64,000 bases of DNA from Bremerella sp. JC817. Its GTDB lineage: Bacteria; Planctomycetota; Planctomycetia; Pirellulales; Pirellulaceae. Of the stretch, positions 45,032-54,647 are shown one piece after another. The notes under the pieces are model-generated. The model did no database searches. It was not told where the DNA came from and was given only the letters and a program-made list of their open reading frames with translations. Position 1 is the stretch's first letter; every line of letters starts with the position of its first letter. The DNA is taken from assembly GCF_040718835.1 (NCBI RefSeq), contig NZ_JBFEFG010000267.1, positions 62,001 to 126,000 on the forward strand, read 5' to 3'. The position numbers were made by a program, and so were the translations under genes.

Positions 45032-47017
45032 TTAAAGGTAGACGCGGCGGTTGTAGATGTACCATTCGATCAGCAGCACGATTAGCGCGAGCACTACCAG
45101 CCACTTCCAATACTCTTGCCGCATTGGCAGCCAGGTCTCTTGCCCTTGGATCGTTTCCCACTGGGTTTCGATTTCGAGCTTCGGCTGAATTTCGCTCTCT
45201 TCGGCGTCGAAGATGTTCACCGAGAAGTATCGCGAGACTTCGTCGGAATTCCCTTCGCGAACTTCGTAGGTGCCAAGTTGATCGGTCTCACCGAAGCTGA
45301 ATAGGTTGTCGGCCGTTGGCACGATCGTTCGCACGCGGCCAGAGGGTGGGCGAATGTGAACTTCCGATGCGAAGCCACTGGAACGGAACGTGTAGTTCTC
45401 GCCTGGACGGATACTCATCTCGCCTTGGCCGCTACGGACTCCGCCGAGGTACTCGACCAGATTCTTGATGAAGACCGGGAAGCTAAGCCGTTTGGTCCAC
45501 TCGGTATTGAAGAAGGTTTTGTCCTCTTCGGTGACTAGAAAGCTAAAACCGAGGACCGCGTCTTCGAAGCTTTTGCGAGGTGCGATCGTCATGAGGGCTC
45601 CCTGATCCGATTCGATCAGCACGGTCGCCCCTGGCGGGGCTTCGATCGGGTTTGCCTTGTAGATCGAAACATTTCCCAGGTTCACAAAGTTCATCACCGG
45701 ATGACTCTGGGCGACGTCGATGACCTGCGGCAAGACCTGCTCTTCTTTGAAGACCCATTCGTCGACCGGAGGCTTACCGCCGAAGAAGACGGTATTCGCT
45801 TCCGGCATCACCTCTGGTGTGCAGTTATCGTAGACAATCAGGTCGAACCGACCACTGGCCGCCTCTTTTGGATAGTCCTCTCCTTGGAGGTATTCCGGCG
45901 AAACAATCTTCACGTCGGCGATCCGGCGAATTTCTCCGGTGGCCAGCGCAAATCGCAGGTAATCGTTTCCTTCCGAGACGATCAGCACCTGGGCTCGTTC
46001 CGGCGGGTTGATCGCGGCGTAGGCAATGTTGTCGGCTGGAAAGACATCGTCGTGTTCGATCTCTAAACGTAGCTGTCCGACATCGAGGCTTCCCAAATCG
46101 AACTGGGCCCCGCCGGTGCCATCGTCGGGATCGAGTGCGATGCGGGCAACGTCGAGCAGTTCGTTGTTGAAGTACAAGTTCGCGGTGACTTCGCTCGGCT
46201 CGGCCCCAAAGCGAGCGATCCGGCAGAAGACTTGCAATTGATCGTCTTTGTCCGGGTTACGCTGCGTGCTGAAGGCCAAAATGCCAACGTTGCTCGAGGT
46301 ATCGGTTCCCAGCGGAATATAGACCGGCTGCAAATTGCCGAACGAGAAGTCGGTGATTGTCTGGAAGCGTCCGTCACTCAAGATGTACGCGGTTGCTGGT
46401 TTCGCCTCGGCAACCTGGATGTCCCCTTCTTCAAACGAAGACTGGCCAGGATTGGCAAGGCCGGAAGCGACCCGCAGTGCTTCGAGAATATCGGTTGTTC
46501 GCTCGGTCGCTTCGATCGAACGAACCTTGCTCGCCAGCACGCGCTGGTTGTCGGTAAATTGCTGAACGACGTTGGCCCGATCCGAAAACGTGACGACCAT
46601 GCCGACGTCACCGCTGTCCATCTGGTCGATCATCTCCAATACTCTGGCCTTAGCTTCGTCCAGCCGCGACTGATCCCCCTCGGCGTCTTTGCTACCCATG
46701 CTGGCCGAGTTATCGATCAGAAAAACAAAGCGATCGCCAACCAGCTTCTGATCCCCTTCCATCCCGGGGCGAAGGACGGCCAGGATCAACAGCAGCACGA
46801 ACAACAGCTGTAGAAGCAGCAGCAAACTTTGCCGCATCTTCTGCCACAAGCTGTTCACGTGCAGATCTTCAATCGTCCGGCTCCAAAGGAACGTGCTCGG
46901 CACTTCCAGCGGCTGACGTCGAAGCTTCAGGAAATAGAGGGCAATGATCGCCGGAGGCACCAACGCCAACAGTGTCCAGCCCAGCGGCCCCAAGGTATTG
47001 ATAAACAAGCTGGTCAT
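45032..47017 (-). CDS. BatA-like VWA-domain membrane protein
   Basis: A 661-aa protein. The N-terminus has two transmembrane helices and the BatA signature LYFLKLRRQPLEVPSTFLW. A von Willebrand A domain follows with an intact MIDAS site (DNSASMGS) and a metal-binding Thr/Asp pattern (about 95-290). The rest is a large extracytoplasmic region with a second membrane helix at the C-terminus (WLVVLALIVLLIEWYIYN). It overlaps the DUF58 gene by 4 bp (ATGA). In MoxR-DUF58-VWA operons these membrane VWA proteins are thought to work with the ATPase in assembling or remodelling envelope complexes. Confidence 0.88.
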   Translation of the reverse strand: MTSLFINTLGPLGWTLLALVPPAIIALYFLKLRRQPLEVPSTFLWSRTIEDLHVNSLWQKMRQSLLLLLQLLFVLLLILAVLRPGMEGDQKLVGDRFVFLIDNSASMGSKDAEGDQSRLDEAKARVLEMIDQMDSGDVGMVVTFSDRANVVQQFTDNQRVLASKVRSIEATERTTDILEALRVASGLANPGQSSFEEGDIQVAEAKPATAYILSDGRFQTITDFSFGNLQPVYIPLGTDTSSNVGILAFSTQRNPDKDDQLQVFCRIARFGAEPSEVTANLYFNNELLDVARIALDPDDGTGGAQFDLGSLDVGQLRLEIEHDDVFPADNIAYAAINPPERAQVLIVSEGNDYLRFALATGEIRRIADVKIVSPEYLQGEDYPKEAASGRFDLIVYDNCTPEVMPEANTVFFGGKPPVDEWVFKEEQVLPQVIDVAQSHPVMNFVNLGNVSIYKANPIEAPPGATVLIESDQGALMTIAPRKSFEDAVLGFSFLVTEEDKTFFNTEWTKRLSFPVFIKNLVEYLGGVRSGQGEMSIRPGENYTFRSSGFASEVHIRPPSGRVRTIVPTADNLFSFGETDQLGTYEVREGNSDEVSRYFSVNIFDAEESEIQPKLEIETQWETIQGQETWLPMRQEYWKWLVVLALIVLLIEWYIYNRRVYL

Positions 47018-47916
47018 CGCAAGAGCCCTCGCTGCCGCATGTAATTGGAAACGAGGTGGCTTACCGGGATCTCGGTATTCGCCAGCATATAGGCCATACC
47101 ACGCTTCGAGCAGAAGGTTCGTGCACCATCGACAAACGCATCAAGCGTTCGCTTGTAGCGGTCCAATAGTGGACGGCTGACTGTGATTTCGGCGATGTCG
47201 CCATCTTCGCAGTCGACCAGTTTCAAGTCGCCTTTAATCTGCTCGGCAGGATTCAACTCGACCGGGGCCAACGTTTGAATCACATAGACATCGATTTGCT
47301 GCGTCGACAGAAAACGCAGCGCGGGCTCGAAGCCTGCTTTGTCCATCAGGTCAGTTACCAGCACCAGGATACCTTTGCCTTGGTTTCGCAGACAGAAGTT
47401 CTTCGCACCTTCCAGCAGCGAAACGTTCTCGCCCGGTTCGATCCCATTCAGGTAGTCAAGCATTCGCCACACGCTCTGACGGCCTCGCAAAATCGGGCCT
47501 GGCTTGCGCAGCGATGTTCCCAAGGTTTCAATCCGCACCCGGTCGGTCCGGCACAAACCGACGAAACCGAGCGCTGCCGCCAACTGTTTGGCGTACGTCA
47601 GCTTGCTGGGCGTGCCGAATTCCATCGAAGTACTGGCATCGATCAGCGTATAGAAGTGCAGATCTTCCTCTTCCAGAAACATCTTGAGGAACATGCGATC
47701 GAGTCGGGCATACATGTTCCAGTCGATGAAGCGGAGATCGTCCCCGGCGACGTAAGGACGAAAGTCGGCGAACTCGACGCTGGTCCCTTTGCGTTTGCTC
47801 CGACGTTCCCCTTTCATTCGGCCACGAAAGATCTTCCGGCTGACCAGCTCCATGCGTTCGAGCTGTGTCAACAGTTCGGGAGAAAGGAGATCGGAAACGA
47901 TGTTTGTTTTCGCCAT
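47014..47916 (-). CDS. DUF58 domain protein
   Basis: A 300-aa protein with the DUF58 core VEFADFRPYVAGDDLRFIDW, then RLDRMFLKMFLEEEDLHFYTLIDAS and the VWA-like fold behind it (GILVLVTDLMDKAGFE). This minimal version has no membrane anchor. It lies between MoxR and the BatA-like gene, overlapping the latter by 4 bp, an order conserved in many bacteria. Probable role: adaptor linking MoxR ATPase to VWA partners. Confidence 0.9.
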   Translation of the reverse strand: MAKTNIVSDLLSPELLTQLERMELVSRKIFRGRMKGERRSKRKGTSVEFADFRPYVAGDDLRFIDWNMYARLDRMFLKMFLEEEDLHFYTLIDASTSMEFGTPSKLTYAKQLAAALGFVGLCRTDRVRIETLGTSLRKPGPILRGRQSVWRMLDYLNGIEPGENVSLLEGAKNFCLRNQGKGILVLVTDLMDKAGFEPALRFLSTQQIDVYVIQTLAPVELNPAEQIKGDLKLVDCEDGDIAEITVSRPLLDRYKRTLDAFVDGARTFCSKRGMAYMLANTEIPVSHLVSNYMRQRGLLR

Positions 47917-47959
47917 CGACGCTTCTTACCTGACAAAGATTCAATCGGTGGGGAAACGT

Positions 47960-48988
47960 CTAGTTGGCCGGTGACGCGAGCACGGCGTCGTCCGCCTTTT
48001 CAGGCACCTTCTCCAGCAGCTCCAGCAGCACGTGATCGGTATCGAGTCCTTCGGCTTGGGCCTCGAAGTTCAAGACCACACGGTGACGCATCGCCGGCAG
48101 AAACACGCGGCGGACGTCTTCGTAGCTGACGTTGTAGCGGCCATCGAGCAGGGCTCGAACCTTGGCGGTCAGTGCCAACGTCTGGGCACCACGCGGGCTG
48201 GAACCCCAACGCAGATATTGATTGGTAATGGGCAGTGCGAGCGGACCTTCGGGATGGGTCGCCAATGTCAGTCGGACGATATAGTCCTGAACGTGCTTCG
48301 CCAGAATCACTTCGCGAATGACCTGCTGCCACTTCAAGATCTCGGAACCATCCATCACCTTCTCGGCTTCGACCTTGGTACCCTTGGTGGTGCGATCGAT
48401 GATCGTTCCCAACTCGGAAGCGGTCGAATACCCGACGACCAGCTTGAACAAAAAGCGGTCGAGCTGTGCTTCCGGCAGCGGGTAGGTACCCTCTTGTTCA
48501 ATCGGGTTTTGCGTCGCCAGAACGAAGAACGGCTTGTCGAGCACGTAACGATGGCCACCCACCGTCACGCATCCTTCCTGCATCGTTTCGAGCATGGCGG
48601 ACTGCGTCTTGGGCGTGGCACGATTGATTTCGTCCGCCAGGCAGATCTGCGTGAAGATCGGTCCCTTCTGGAACTCGAACACGCGTTTGCCTTCCGGGGT
48701 TTCCATCACCATGTTGGTGCCCAGGATGTCGGCCGGCATCAAGTCAGGCGTGTACTGAATGCGGTTGAAGTTGAGATCGAGGGCCTGGGAAAGGGTCCGA
48801 ATCAGCAACGTCTTACCAAGACCAGGCACCCCTTCCAACAAGCAGTGACCGCCAACGAACAAGCAAGTGAGCACTCCATGGACGATATCGTCGTGACCAA
48901 CGATCACCTTTTGGATTTGGTCTTTAACGGCGTGATAACGACTACGAAATTCGTCGGCTTGCTGCTGCATCGATTCAGCGACACTCAT
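47960..48988 (-). CDS. MoxR-type AAA+ ATPase
   Basis: A 342-aa AAA+ ATPase. Walker A is in EGVPGLGKTLLIRTL, Walker B in LADEINRATPKTQSAML. The sensor and arginine-finger region includes ATQNPIEQEGTYPLPEAQLDRF and RASPRG-type loops (here GSSPRGAQTLALTAK). MoxR proteins act as chaperone-like remodelers with VWA partners. It is the second gene of the minus-strand operon, with a 43-bp gap to DUF58 and 124 bp to the upstream large VWA gene. Confidence 0.94.
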   Translation of the reverse strand: MSVAESMQQQADEFRSRYHAVKDQIQKVIVGHDDIVHGVLTCLFVGGHCLLEGVPGLGKTLLIRTLSQALDLNFNRIQYTPDLMPADILGTNMVMETPEGKRVFEFQKGPIFTQICLADEINRATPKTQSAMLETMQEGCVTVGGHRYVLDKPFFVLATQNPIEQEGTYPLPEAQLDRFLFKLVVGYSTASELGTIIDRTTKGTKVEAEKVMDGSEILKWQQVIREVILAKHVQDYIVRLTLATHPEGPLALPITNQYLRWGSSPRGAQTLALTAKVRALLDGRYNVSYEDVRRVFLPAMRHRVVLNFEAQAEGLDTDHVLLELLEKVPEKADDAVLASPAN

Positions 48989-49112
48989 GCGATTTCCTTG
49001 CTGCGACTTTTTCTCGGGTGTGATTCGGGTAGTGATCTCTCAAGGAGCTGGCAGCGAGCTGCGTCCTAGTCCATCGTAATTCAAAAATCAGATTCGTTGT
49101 CGAGTCTGGCGA

Positions 49113-52100
49113 CTACGTTCCTTCATTTTCATCGCCACTGCCACCGGTTCGCTTGCGAGCCTGCTTCTTGGCCTTCAACAATCGGGAGGTGTACGAATCT
49201 TCTTCGGGTGTTTCGCTCATCGACTGGGCCTTCTTGGGGGGCCCTTGGCTGGTTGGCGTTTTGGCGGCAAGTTCTTCGTCGACCGCGGAAGGCCCATTGG
49301 TCTGGTCGAGCCCCACTTCAAACCGCGACGTCGCCTTGCGGTCGTCGTAGTCGGCGGTGGCTCGCTCTTTGATCATCCGGAGCCGTTCCATCCGGTCTTC
49401 TTCCCCTTCCGTTTCCGGGGCACCGAAAATCTTGGCATGCATCCATCGATACGAATGTCCAACCCATTCGGTTCCGATCGTGACGCGGCGGACGAATACA
49501 TCCTCGAAGAAAACCAGTCCGCACAAAACCAGCAAAATGGGCCATATATGCTGACTGCTGATCGCCTTAGGAAGGGTATGCCGAAACGTATCGACGGCAA
49601 GTAGTTCTTCGACGCGGCCAATCGCGAAATCGCCATCAATCACCGTACCTGCCTCGCCGCCAGTTGGTGTCAGCGATGCCAGTCCTTCGACCAAGGCCGA
49701 GTTCAGCCGTTGCTGACGAAACTCCGCCGAATAGGGGACATTCGCCCCGGTACGAATCGGTGCTCCGCCGGTACTGGGTAAGATCGACAAAAAGTAACTT
49801 CCCGAACTGTCCGCAGGAAACTCTCCGACATAACGCCCTGAGGCAACCTGTTCGAGCTGGAAGTCTTTCGATTCCATCTCCGGATCGATCGCGGTTCCAG
49901 AGAACTTCAGGAAGTTCAAATATTGATCGTCTTCGTCGGTCGCGGTAACCACCACGCGAACCATGCCATCCTTCACTTCACTGGCGACGGTGTAGTTACT
50001 TTGGCTGTCGGTCGGACGCATCGAGTAGCGGACCAATTGGGTGAAGAACTTGTCGTACCCTTCCCAGGCGGTCCACTTGTTCGCCCAGCGTTTGCCGGCG
50101 TCGGTGGTCAGCACGCCGGTGCGGCCGACCCCATAGGTCCATGTTGCCAGCAGCGTCGCGTTCTCGGGATGCTCTGGTGGAACCGGGGCCACCATTCCAA
50201 CATCGACCAGGGCATTCTCTTTGAGCGTCGTCATGACGTAGCCATCGAACGACGGAAACCCGTCGATCCCTTCCAGCACTTCATGCGGGTAGGTAATCGG
50301 CAGCATGCCAGGGCTGTCTTTGATCAGCGGCTGAGCAATGCGCCGGGCCTCTCGCTGATAGATACGTGGCAACGCTTTCGGATCGGTCACCGCATAGTAT
50401 TTCCCACCGGTCTGAGCCGCCAATTGCCGCAGCGGCGTACTGCCGGCCGGGCCATGGGTACCGATGGCCACCGTCGTAATTTTGACGCCGGACTGGATGA
50501 AGGCTCGGACGGTCTGTGGATTGGGTGGCGAAGGATCACCGTCGCTGATCACGATCATGTGCCGAATCGAAACATTCGCTCCGCGGGCATCGATCGCGTT
50601 GAAGCCCGCCAACGACATCCGCATCGCCGGATCAAACTGTGGCATATCGCCTGGAGTCATGCGGTTCAGCTTGGCAACCATCTGGTTACGATTTGGTCCG
50701 ACCGGAAGCAAGCCATCCGGTACGCCCCACATCCACTGATCGGTTCCGCTCCAATGGATTAGTCCGCAGTAGTCTTGCGGGCCTAATGCCTTCAGCGCTT
50801 CCCGGGCCACCACTTTCTGCCAGTAATTCCCTTGGGCCAGCTCCGAGGCGTGCATCATCATCACCAGGGCACCGACCGGCACCACCTTGGCGTCTTTGAT
50901 GTTGAAATCGACGGGCATCGCCTTTTCCAACTCGGTATTCGACCAGCCGCCCGCCCCAAACGAACGAGGCCCGCCAATCATCAGCAAACCGCAGCCCATC
51001 TGCTGCGTGTTTCGCACCAACATTTCAATTTGCTGATCGCTGAAACTGGAGATATCGCCCGCTCCGCCTCCGCTCGCGCGTGGCACGTCCGCCATGATCA
51101 CGCAGTCGTATCGCTGCAGTTCGGCCAGCGAGGTAAACAGCCCGTTGCTGGGCATCGTTTCGACATTTATTTTATTGGCCCGGAGTCGTTCGATCAGAAA
51201 ATCGAAGTCGCCGACGTTCTCCCAGTCTTCGATAACCAGCACGCTTCCTTCGCCGCGTACATGAGCGAAAGCGGTCGCCACGTTATTCTGGACCATCGAA
51301 TCGTCGAGCCGGTCGTCCGGTACAAAGCGGGCTTCGTAGGTGTAAAAATCAGGCTCGTCGATCGAGTGCTCGAAGGTCAGCACCTTCTTGCCCGGCTCAA
51401 GCTCCATAGGCTGTTCGATCAGCACGTCTTCGCGTTTGCCATGCTTTCGCACGACAATCACTTTGCCTTTGACCTTGCCATCATCTTCAGGGGTGGCTTC
51501 GGTCATGTTGTTCAATACGACGTTTACCTGAACCGGCTGACCTTTGCGAATATCGCTGGGCAAGGTGATCTTCTCGACCGCAACTTCAGCCCGGCTCGAA
51601 AGCGCCACCGGGACGACATCAATCCCGATACCGTTTTCAGAAAGCTGCCGGGCAATGTTTTGCGAATCGCCAAGGGTCTCGTTGCCGTCGGTGACCACCA
51701 CAATTCGCTTGGCGGTATCCTCCGAGAATGAGGCTTGCGCCAGTTTCAAGGCACTTTCCAGATTGGTTGCATCGGAACGTACCTGCATCATCGCTTCCAG
51801 CCGGCCCTGCTGGATCGGCAGCGAATCGCCGTACGGAGGAACTTCGATGGCGGCTTCTCGGCCAAAGACCACCACGCCAGCGCGATCGCCACGCGCGGCG
51901 TTGCGATGCTCGACGACATCCTTCACCACGTACTGCACCATGGCGGCACGCTTATCACGCGGGATGCTCTCGGACTGATCGAGCACGTAGATAACCGTGA
52001 CCCGTTCGCTGGTATGGCGCAGCTGGATCTCGGCGAGGCAGAAAACCAATAGCACGAAGACTAACGAGCGCAAACCCAACGCAAAGAATCGACGCACACG

Positions 52101-52205
52101 CCCCAGGCCCGAGATACTGCGGAAGCTGAAGTACCACAGCAATGGGAGGCCCGCCAACAGCAGCAAGTACCACGGCTTGTTGAACGCGACATCGACGCCA
52201 AACAT
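49113..52205 (-). CDS. Large membrane VWA protein with glutamine-amidotransferase-like domain (1030 aa)
   Basis: Two N-terminal transmembrane helices (residues 10-60) precede a VWA domain with MIDAS DQSES (about 75-215). Next is a beta-sandwich region, then a class I glutamine-amidotransferase-like domain (about 335-480; LVIEDWENVGDFDFLI, MIGGPRSFGAGGW). It appears to lack the Cys-His-Glu triad in its usual form. A second VWA-type region (HMIVISDGDPSPPN, VAIGTHGPAG) and a C-terminal helix (IWPILLVLCGLVFFEDVFV) follow, with a charged cytoplasmic tail. It heads the MoxR-DUF58-BatA operon. The multi-domain layout resembles other planctomycete giant BatA/B-like proteins. Confidence 0.85.
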   Translation of the reverse strand: MFGVDVAFNKPWYLLLLAGLPLLWYFSFRSISGLGRVRRFFALGLRSLVFVLLVFCLAEIQLRHTSERVTVIYVLDQSESIPRDKRAAMVQYVVKDVVEHRNAARGDRAGVVVFGREAAIEVPPYGDSLPIQQGRLEAMMQVRSDATNLESALKLAQASFSEDTAKRIVVVTDGNETLGDSQNIARQLSENGIGIDVVPVALSSRAEVAVEKITLPSDIRKGQPVQVNVVLNNMTEATPEDDGKVKGKVIVVRKHGKREDVLIEQPMELEPGKKVLTFEHSIDEPDFYTYEARFVPDDRLDDSMVQNNVATAFAHVRGEGSVLVIEDWENVGDFDFLIERLRANKINVETMPSNGLFTSLAELQRYDCVIMADVPRASGGGAGDISSFSDQQIEMLVRNTQQMGCGLLMIGGPRSFGAGGWSNTELEKAMPVDFNIKDAKVVPVGALVMMMHASELAQGNYWQKVVAREALKALGPQDYCGLIHWSGTDQWMWGVPDGLLPVGPNRNQMVAKLNRMTPGDMPQFDPAMRMSLAGFNAIDARGANVSIRHMIVISDGDPSPPNPQTVRAFIQSGVKITTVAIGTHGPAGSTPLRQLAAQTGGKYYAVTDPKALPRIYQREARRIAQPLIKDSPGMLPITYPHEVLEGIDGFPSFDGYVMTTLKENALVDVGMVAPVPPEHPENATLLATWTYGVGRTGVLTTDAGKRWANKWTAWEGYDKFFTQLVRYSMRPTDSQSNYTVASEVKDGMVRVVVTATDEDDQYLNFLKFSGTAIDPEMESKDFQLEQVASGRYVGEFPADSSGSYFLSILPSTGGAPIRTGANVPYSAEFRQQRLNSALVEGLASLTPTGGEAGTVIDGDFAIGRVEELLAVDTFRHTLPKAISSQHIWPILLVLCGLVFFEDVFVRRVTIGTEWVGHSYRWMHAKIFGAPETEGEEDRMERLRMIKERATADYDDRKATSRFEVGLDQTNGPSAVDEELAAKTPTSQGPPKKAQSMSETPEEDSYTSRLLKAKKQARKRTGGSGDENEGT

Positions 52206-52723
52206 GTGGAGGTTAGTCTCCGGTCGGGGGTTGGTCTCTGAGACGAGAAGACATGCGAAAAGACTATTTTCCGCCTGCCGTTACGAGAAGTCCTTACATG
52301 GTAACGGTTTTGAAGTGGCATGCCCATATTTTCGAACACGAGAATCTGAAAATCACCGCACCCCCAATCGCGTAACGCCGCCACTCCCTAAAGGAATCAC
52401 ACTTCCCACCGGCAACAAGACCGGCCGATCTTTCTGAAACGTGCCGAAACCAACGCTATTGGCGGCGTTAGAACTCGTTTGTCGAAATTGAAGAACTTCG
52501 ACCAAATTTAGGTAACACGTTTCACCCGCGTTTTCTCGGCTATAGTGGGGATAGCGCAATATCGTACAGACTCACATTGCCGCATCAAGAGACCAGGGAC
52601 TCGCCGACCTTCCCTGGCATCCGCTTAAAAGGGGATGAGTCCAATTTTGTGCCTGGCACGAAAACGCGAGTCGCCTTAACTCGCGAGATGAGATGGACTC
52701 ATCCCCTTTTTCTTTTCCCCGCC
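52206..52723. other. Non-coding region with a REP-like element
   Basis: This 518-bp gap lies upstream of the VWA-MoxR operon and downstream of the oxygenase gene. It should hold the operon promoter in its left part. Its right end holds the nested palindrome 52627-52710. I see no convincing coding frame. Confidence 0.5.
52627..52710. repeat. REP-like nested palindrome (17-bp outer stem, two inner hairpins)
   Basis: The outer arms 52627-52643 and 52694-52710 are perfectly complementary over 17 bp. Inside lie a hairpin built on GTGCC-T-GGCAC with flanking T4/A4, and a perfect 7-bp hairpin CGCGAGT/ACTCGCG. The GGGGATGAGTCC-type arm resembles GGGGACxG arms of REP/BIME elements mobilised by RAYT transposases. 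The 3' side ends in T-rich sequence, so it may also terminate the oxygenase transcript. Confidence 0.7.
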
Positions 52724-53296
52724 CTAAACATTCTCGAGCAGCGTACTGCGATACATCACATCGCTCCGCAAAACATACTTCGTTCCGGACTCGATCACCT
52801 CGCCTTCGTGAAGCTGCGGATGGTGAAAGAACAAAGCCGATCCGGTACGTGGCACAACGCGAAAGGTTTCAGGCTTGAAGAACCGCGTGGCGCCCCCTGC
52901 AAAGTCGTCGTTCAGATAAACGAGGAACGTGAAGTCGCTCTTCTCGGTTTCGCTGCGACGATATCGGCCGTCGAAGTGGGGTGCGAATGCTTGACCGGGA
53001 TCGTATTTGTAGAACCGCAGCCGTTCGTTGAGCCCGATCGCAGTTCGTCCCCGCCAAGGATCGATTGCCCACGACTTGGCCGCTTGCCAAAGTTGGTCGG
53101 CCAGTTCGGGTCGGTCGATCATGACACGAAGGTTGTTGCGGACATCTTTCCGGATCTCGACGCCTTCCGAAGTTGTGATCGGCGCATCAACGAAGCCTTC
53201 CGTTTCCGCCATCGCAATGTACTGCGCGCACTGATCCGGGGTCAGAAAGTCGTGGACAACATAAACGTAGTCGTAATACAACGACTCGCGGTGCAT
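52724..53296 (-). CDS. 2-oxoglutarate/Fe(II)-dependent prolyl-4-hydroxylase-like oxygenase
   Basis: A 190-aa single-domain dioxygenase. FAPHFDG carries the H-x-D iron ligands (His107, Asp109), PQLHEGEVIESGTKYVLR the distal His163, and Lys173, ten residues on, should bind the 2-oxoglutarate carboxylate. This is the P4H pattern; the enzyme hydroxylates proteins or small molecules, with unknown substrate. AAGGAG lies upstream of ATG 53296, and the longer open frame upstream is rejected. It is preceded on the same strand by the NHL lipoprotein 83 bp away. Confidence 0.88.
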   Translation of the reverse strand: MHRESLYYDYVYVVHDFLTPDQCAQYIAMAETEGFVDAPITTSEGVEIRKDVRNNLRVMIDRPELADQLWQAAKSWAIDPWRGRTAIGLNERLRFYKYDPGQAFAPHFDGRYRRSETEKSDFTFLVYLNDDFAGGATRFFKPETFRVVPRTGSALFFHHPQLHEGEVIESGTKYVLRSDVMYRSTLLENV

Positions 53297-53379
53297 CTTT
53301 CGGTCTCCTTGGTTTGCTTGGGGGAACATTCCCCATGCGAGAGACCTTCGCGGCGAACGAGAGGTTCGCCTGACTCGCG

Positions 53380-54348
53380 TTAGAGTCGAATCCGCTGGAC
53401 TCGATGATTCTCGGAATCGATCACATGAATGCGGCTGTAGCGGTCCAGAATCAAGGCCCACGGACTGTTCAGTTGGCCGGGGTCATGCCCGGACGAGCCC
53501 CATGTCCCGAGCGAATTTCCATCGAGATCAAACTTCTGCACCCGGTGATTACTGTATTCAACCACGTACAAATGTCCTTCCCCGTCAAGAACAAGATCGT
53601 AGGGATATCCCAGTTCGCCAGGCTCGGTGCCATGTACGCCCCAGATTTTGATCAACTTGGCCTCGTCGCCGGTCGCGTCGAAGACCTGGATTCGGTGATT
53701 ACAGGCATCGGCGACCCAAACATGGTCATGCTCGTCGATGACCATGTTCTGAGGCCGGATAAACTGCCCTGGTTCGCTTCCATGGCCACCCCACTGGAAA
53801 AGAAAGTTCCCTTCCGGATCGAACTTCTGCACGCGATCGTGCTGGCCATACTCCGAGATGTAGTAGTTTCCCTGGGAGTCTTGAACCGCCTCGGTGACGA
53901 ACCCAAACTCGCCTGGTTGCGAGCCTTCGACACCCCCAATAGTTTGCTCGTCGAGCCGCTTGCCATCGGGCGTGTAAACCAGCATGCGGTTGTAATGGGT
54001 ATCAGCTACCAACAAGTTGCCATCGTTGTCGAAGGATAGCCCTGAGGGGCGTCCCTTGTAGAATTCAGGGATCTGCCACGATCGCTGAAACTTGCCATCG
54101 AGGTCGAAGACCTGAATCCGGGCTGTCATGTCGACGATGTAAAGTTCGTCGTCCGGGCTAATCGCGACGGCCCTCGGCTTTTCAAATAAACCGTCTGAAA
54201 CGCCTCGTCGGCCCCAGACGACTTCCGGTTCGGTGGATGGCCCAGCGGCGGGCATGCAGCCTGCCAACCCAGGCAGTCCCAGCACGGCGCACCAGATTAG
54301 CGACCGGAAAGCGAGAAACCCGGAGGAGTCAGGGGCAAAGAATATCAC
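53380..54348 (-). CDS. NHL-repeat lipoprotein (six-bladed beta-propeller)
   Basis: A 322-aa exported protein. The signal ends GLPGLAGC, a lipobox. About six NHL repeats follow, each with the pattern KPRAVAISPDDELYIVD, RPSGLSFDNDGNLLVAD or RPQNMVIDEHDHVWVAD and a hydrophobic closing strand. NHL propellers bind proteins or ligands; no catalytic site is visible. It starts at GTG 54348. It may be part of the same transcript as the oxygenase. Confidence 0.85.
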   Translation of the reverse strand: MIFFAPDSSGFLAFRSLIWCAVLGLPGLAGCMPAAGPSTEPEVVWGRRGVSDGLFEKPRAVAISPDDELYIVDMTARIQVFDLDGKFQRSWQIPEFYKGRPSGLSFDNDGNLLVADTHYNRMLVYTPDGKRLDEQTIGGVEGSQPGEFGFVTEAVQDSQGNYYISEYGQHDRVQKFDPEGNFLFQWGGHGSEPGQFIRPQNMVIDEHDHVWVADACNHRIQVFDATGDEAKLIKIWGVHGTEPGELGYPYDLVLDGEGHLYVVEYSNHRVQKFDLDGNSLGTWGSSGHDPGQLNSPWALILDRYSRIHVIDSENHRVQRIRL

Positions 54349-54647
54349 GGTACAGTATGTTTAAGGGTAGATCGACTTGGGAAACGACTTGTGAGGCGAT
54401 CCCCCCATTTCGTATAGTAACCTCTTTGAAAATAATAACTTCTGCGAACGCCTCGCGGAAACAGTTTTCAGTTTCTAAGGTTCAGTTTTCAGCAGAGAGA
54501 GGAAACATCCCTCGCTCGTGTGCCGATTTATAGGATCTAAGGGGACTGATTTAGCCTCGACGATCTTTTCTCGGAATGAAATCGGAATAGATAAACAAGT
54601 ACTGAAAACAGCTTTTAGACACCTGAAGACCATCCTGGAACCGGTTC
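54349..54647. repeat. Repeat-rich gap with direct and inverted CAGTTTTCAG motifs
   Basis: CAGTTTTCAG occurs at 54462-54471 and 54483-54492. CTGAAAACAG at 54602-54611 is its inverted form with one mismatch, giving an approximately 150-bp bracketed block. The region is AT-rich and lacks a coding frame. It could be a decayed miniature element or a non-coding repeat. It must also carry the promoters of the divergent flanking genes. Confidence 0.4.
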
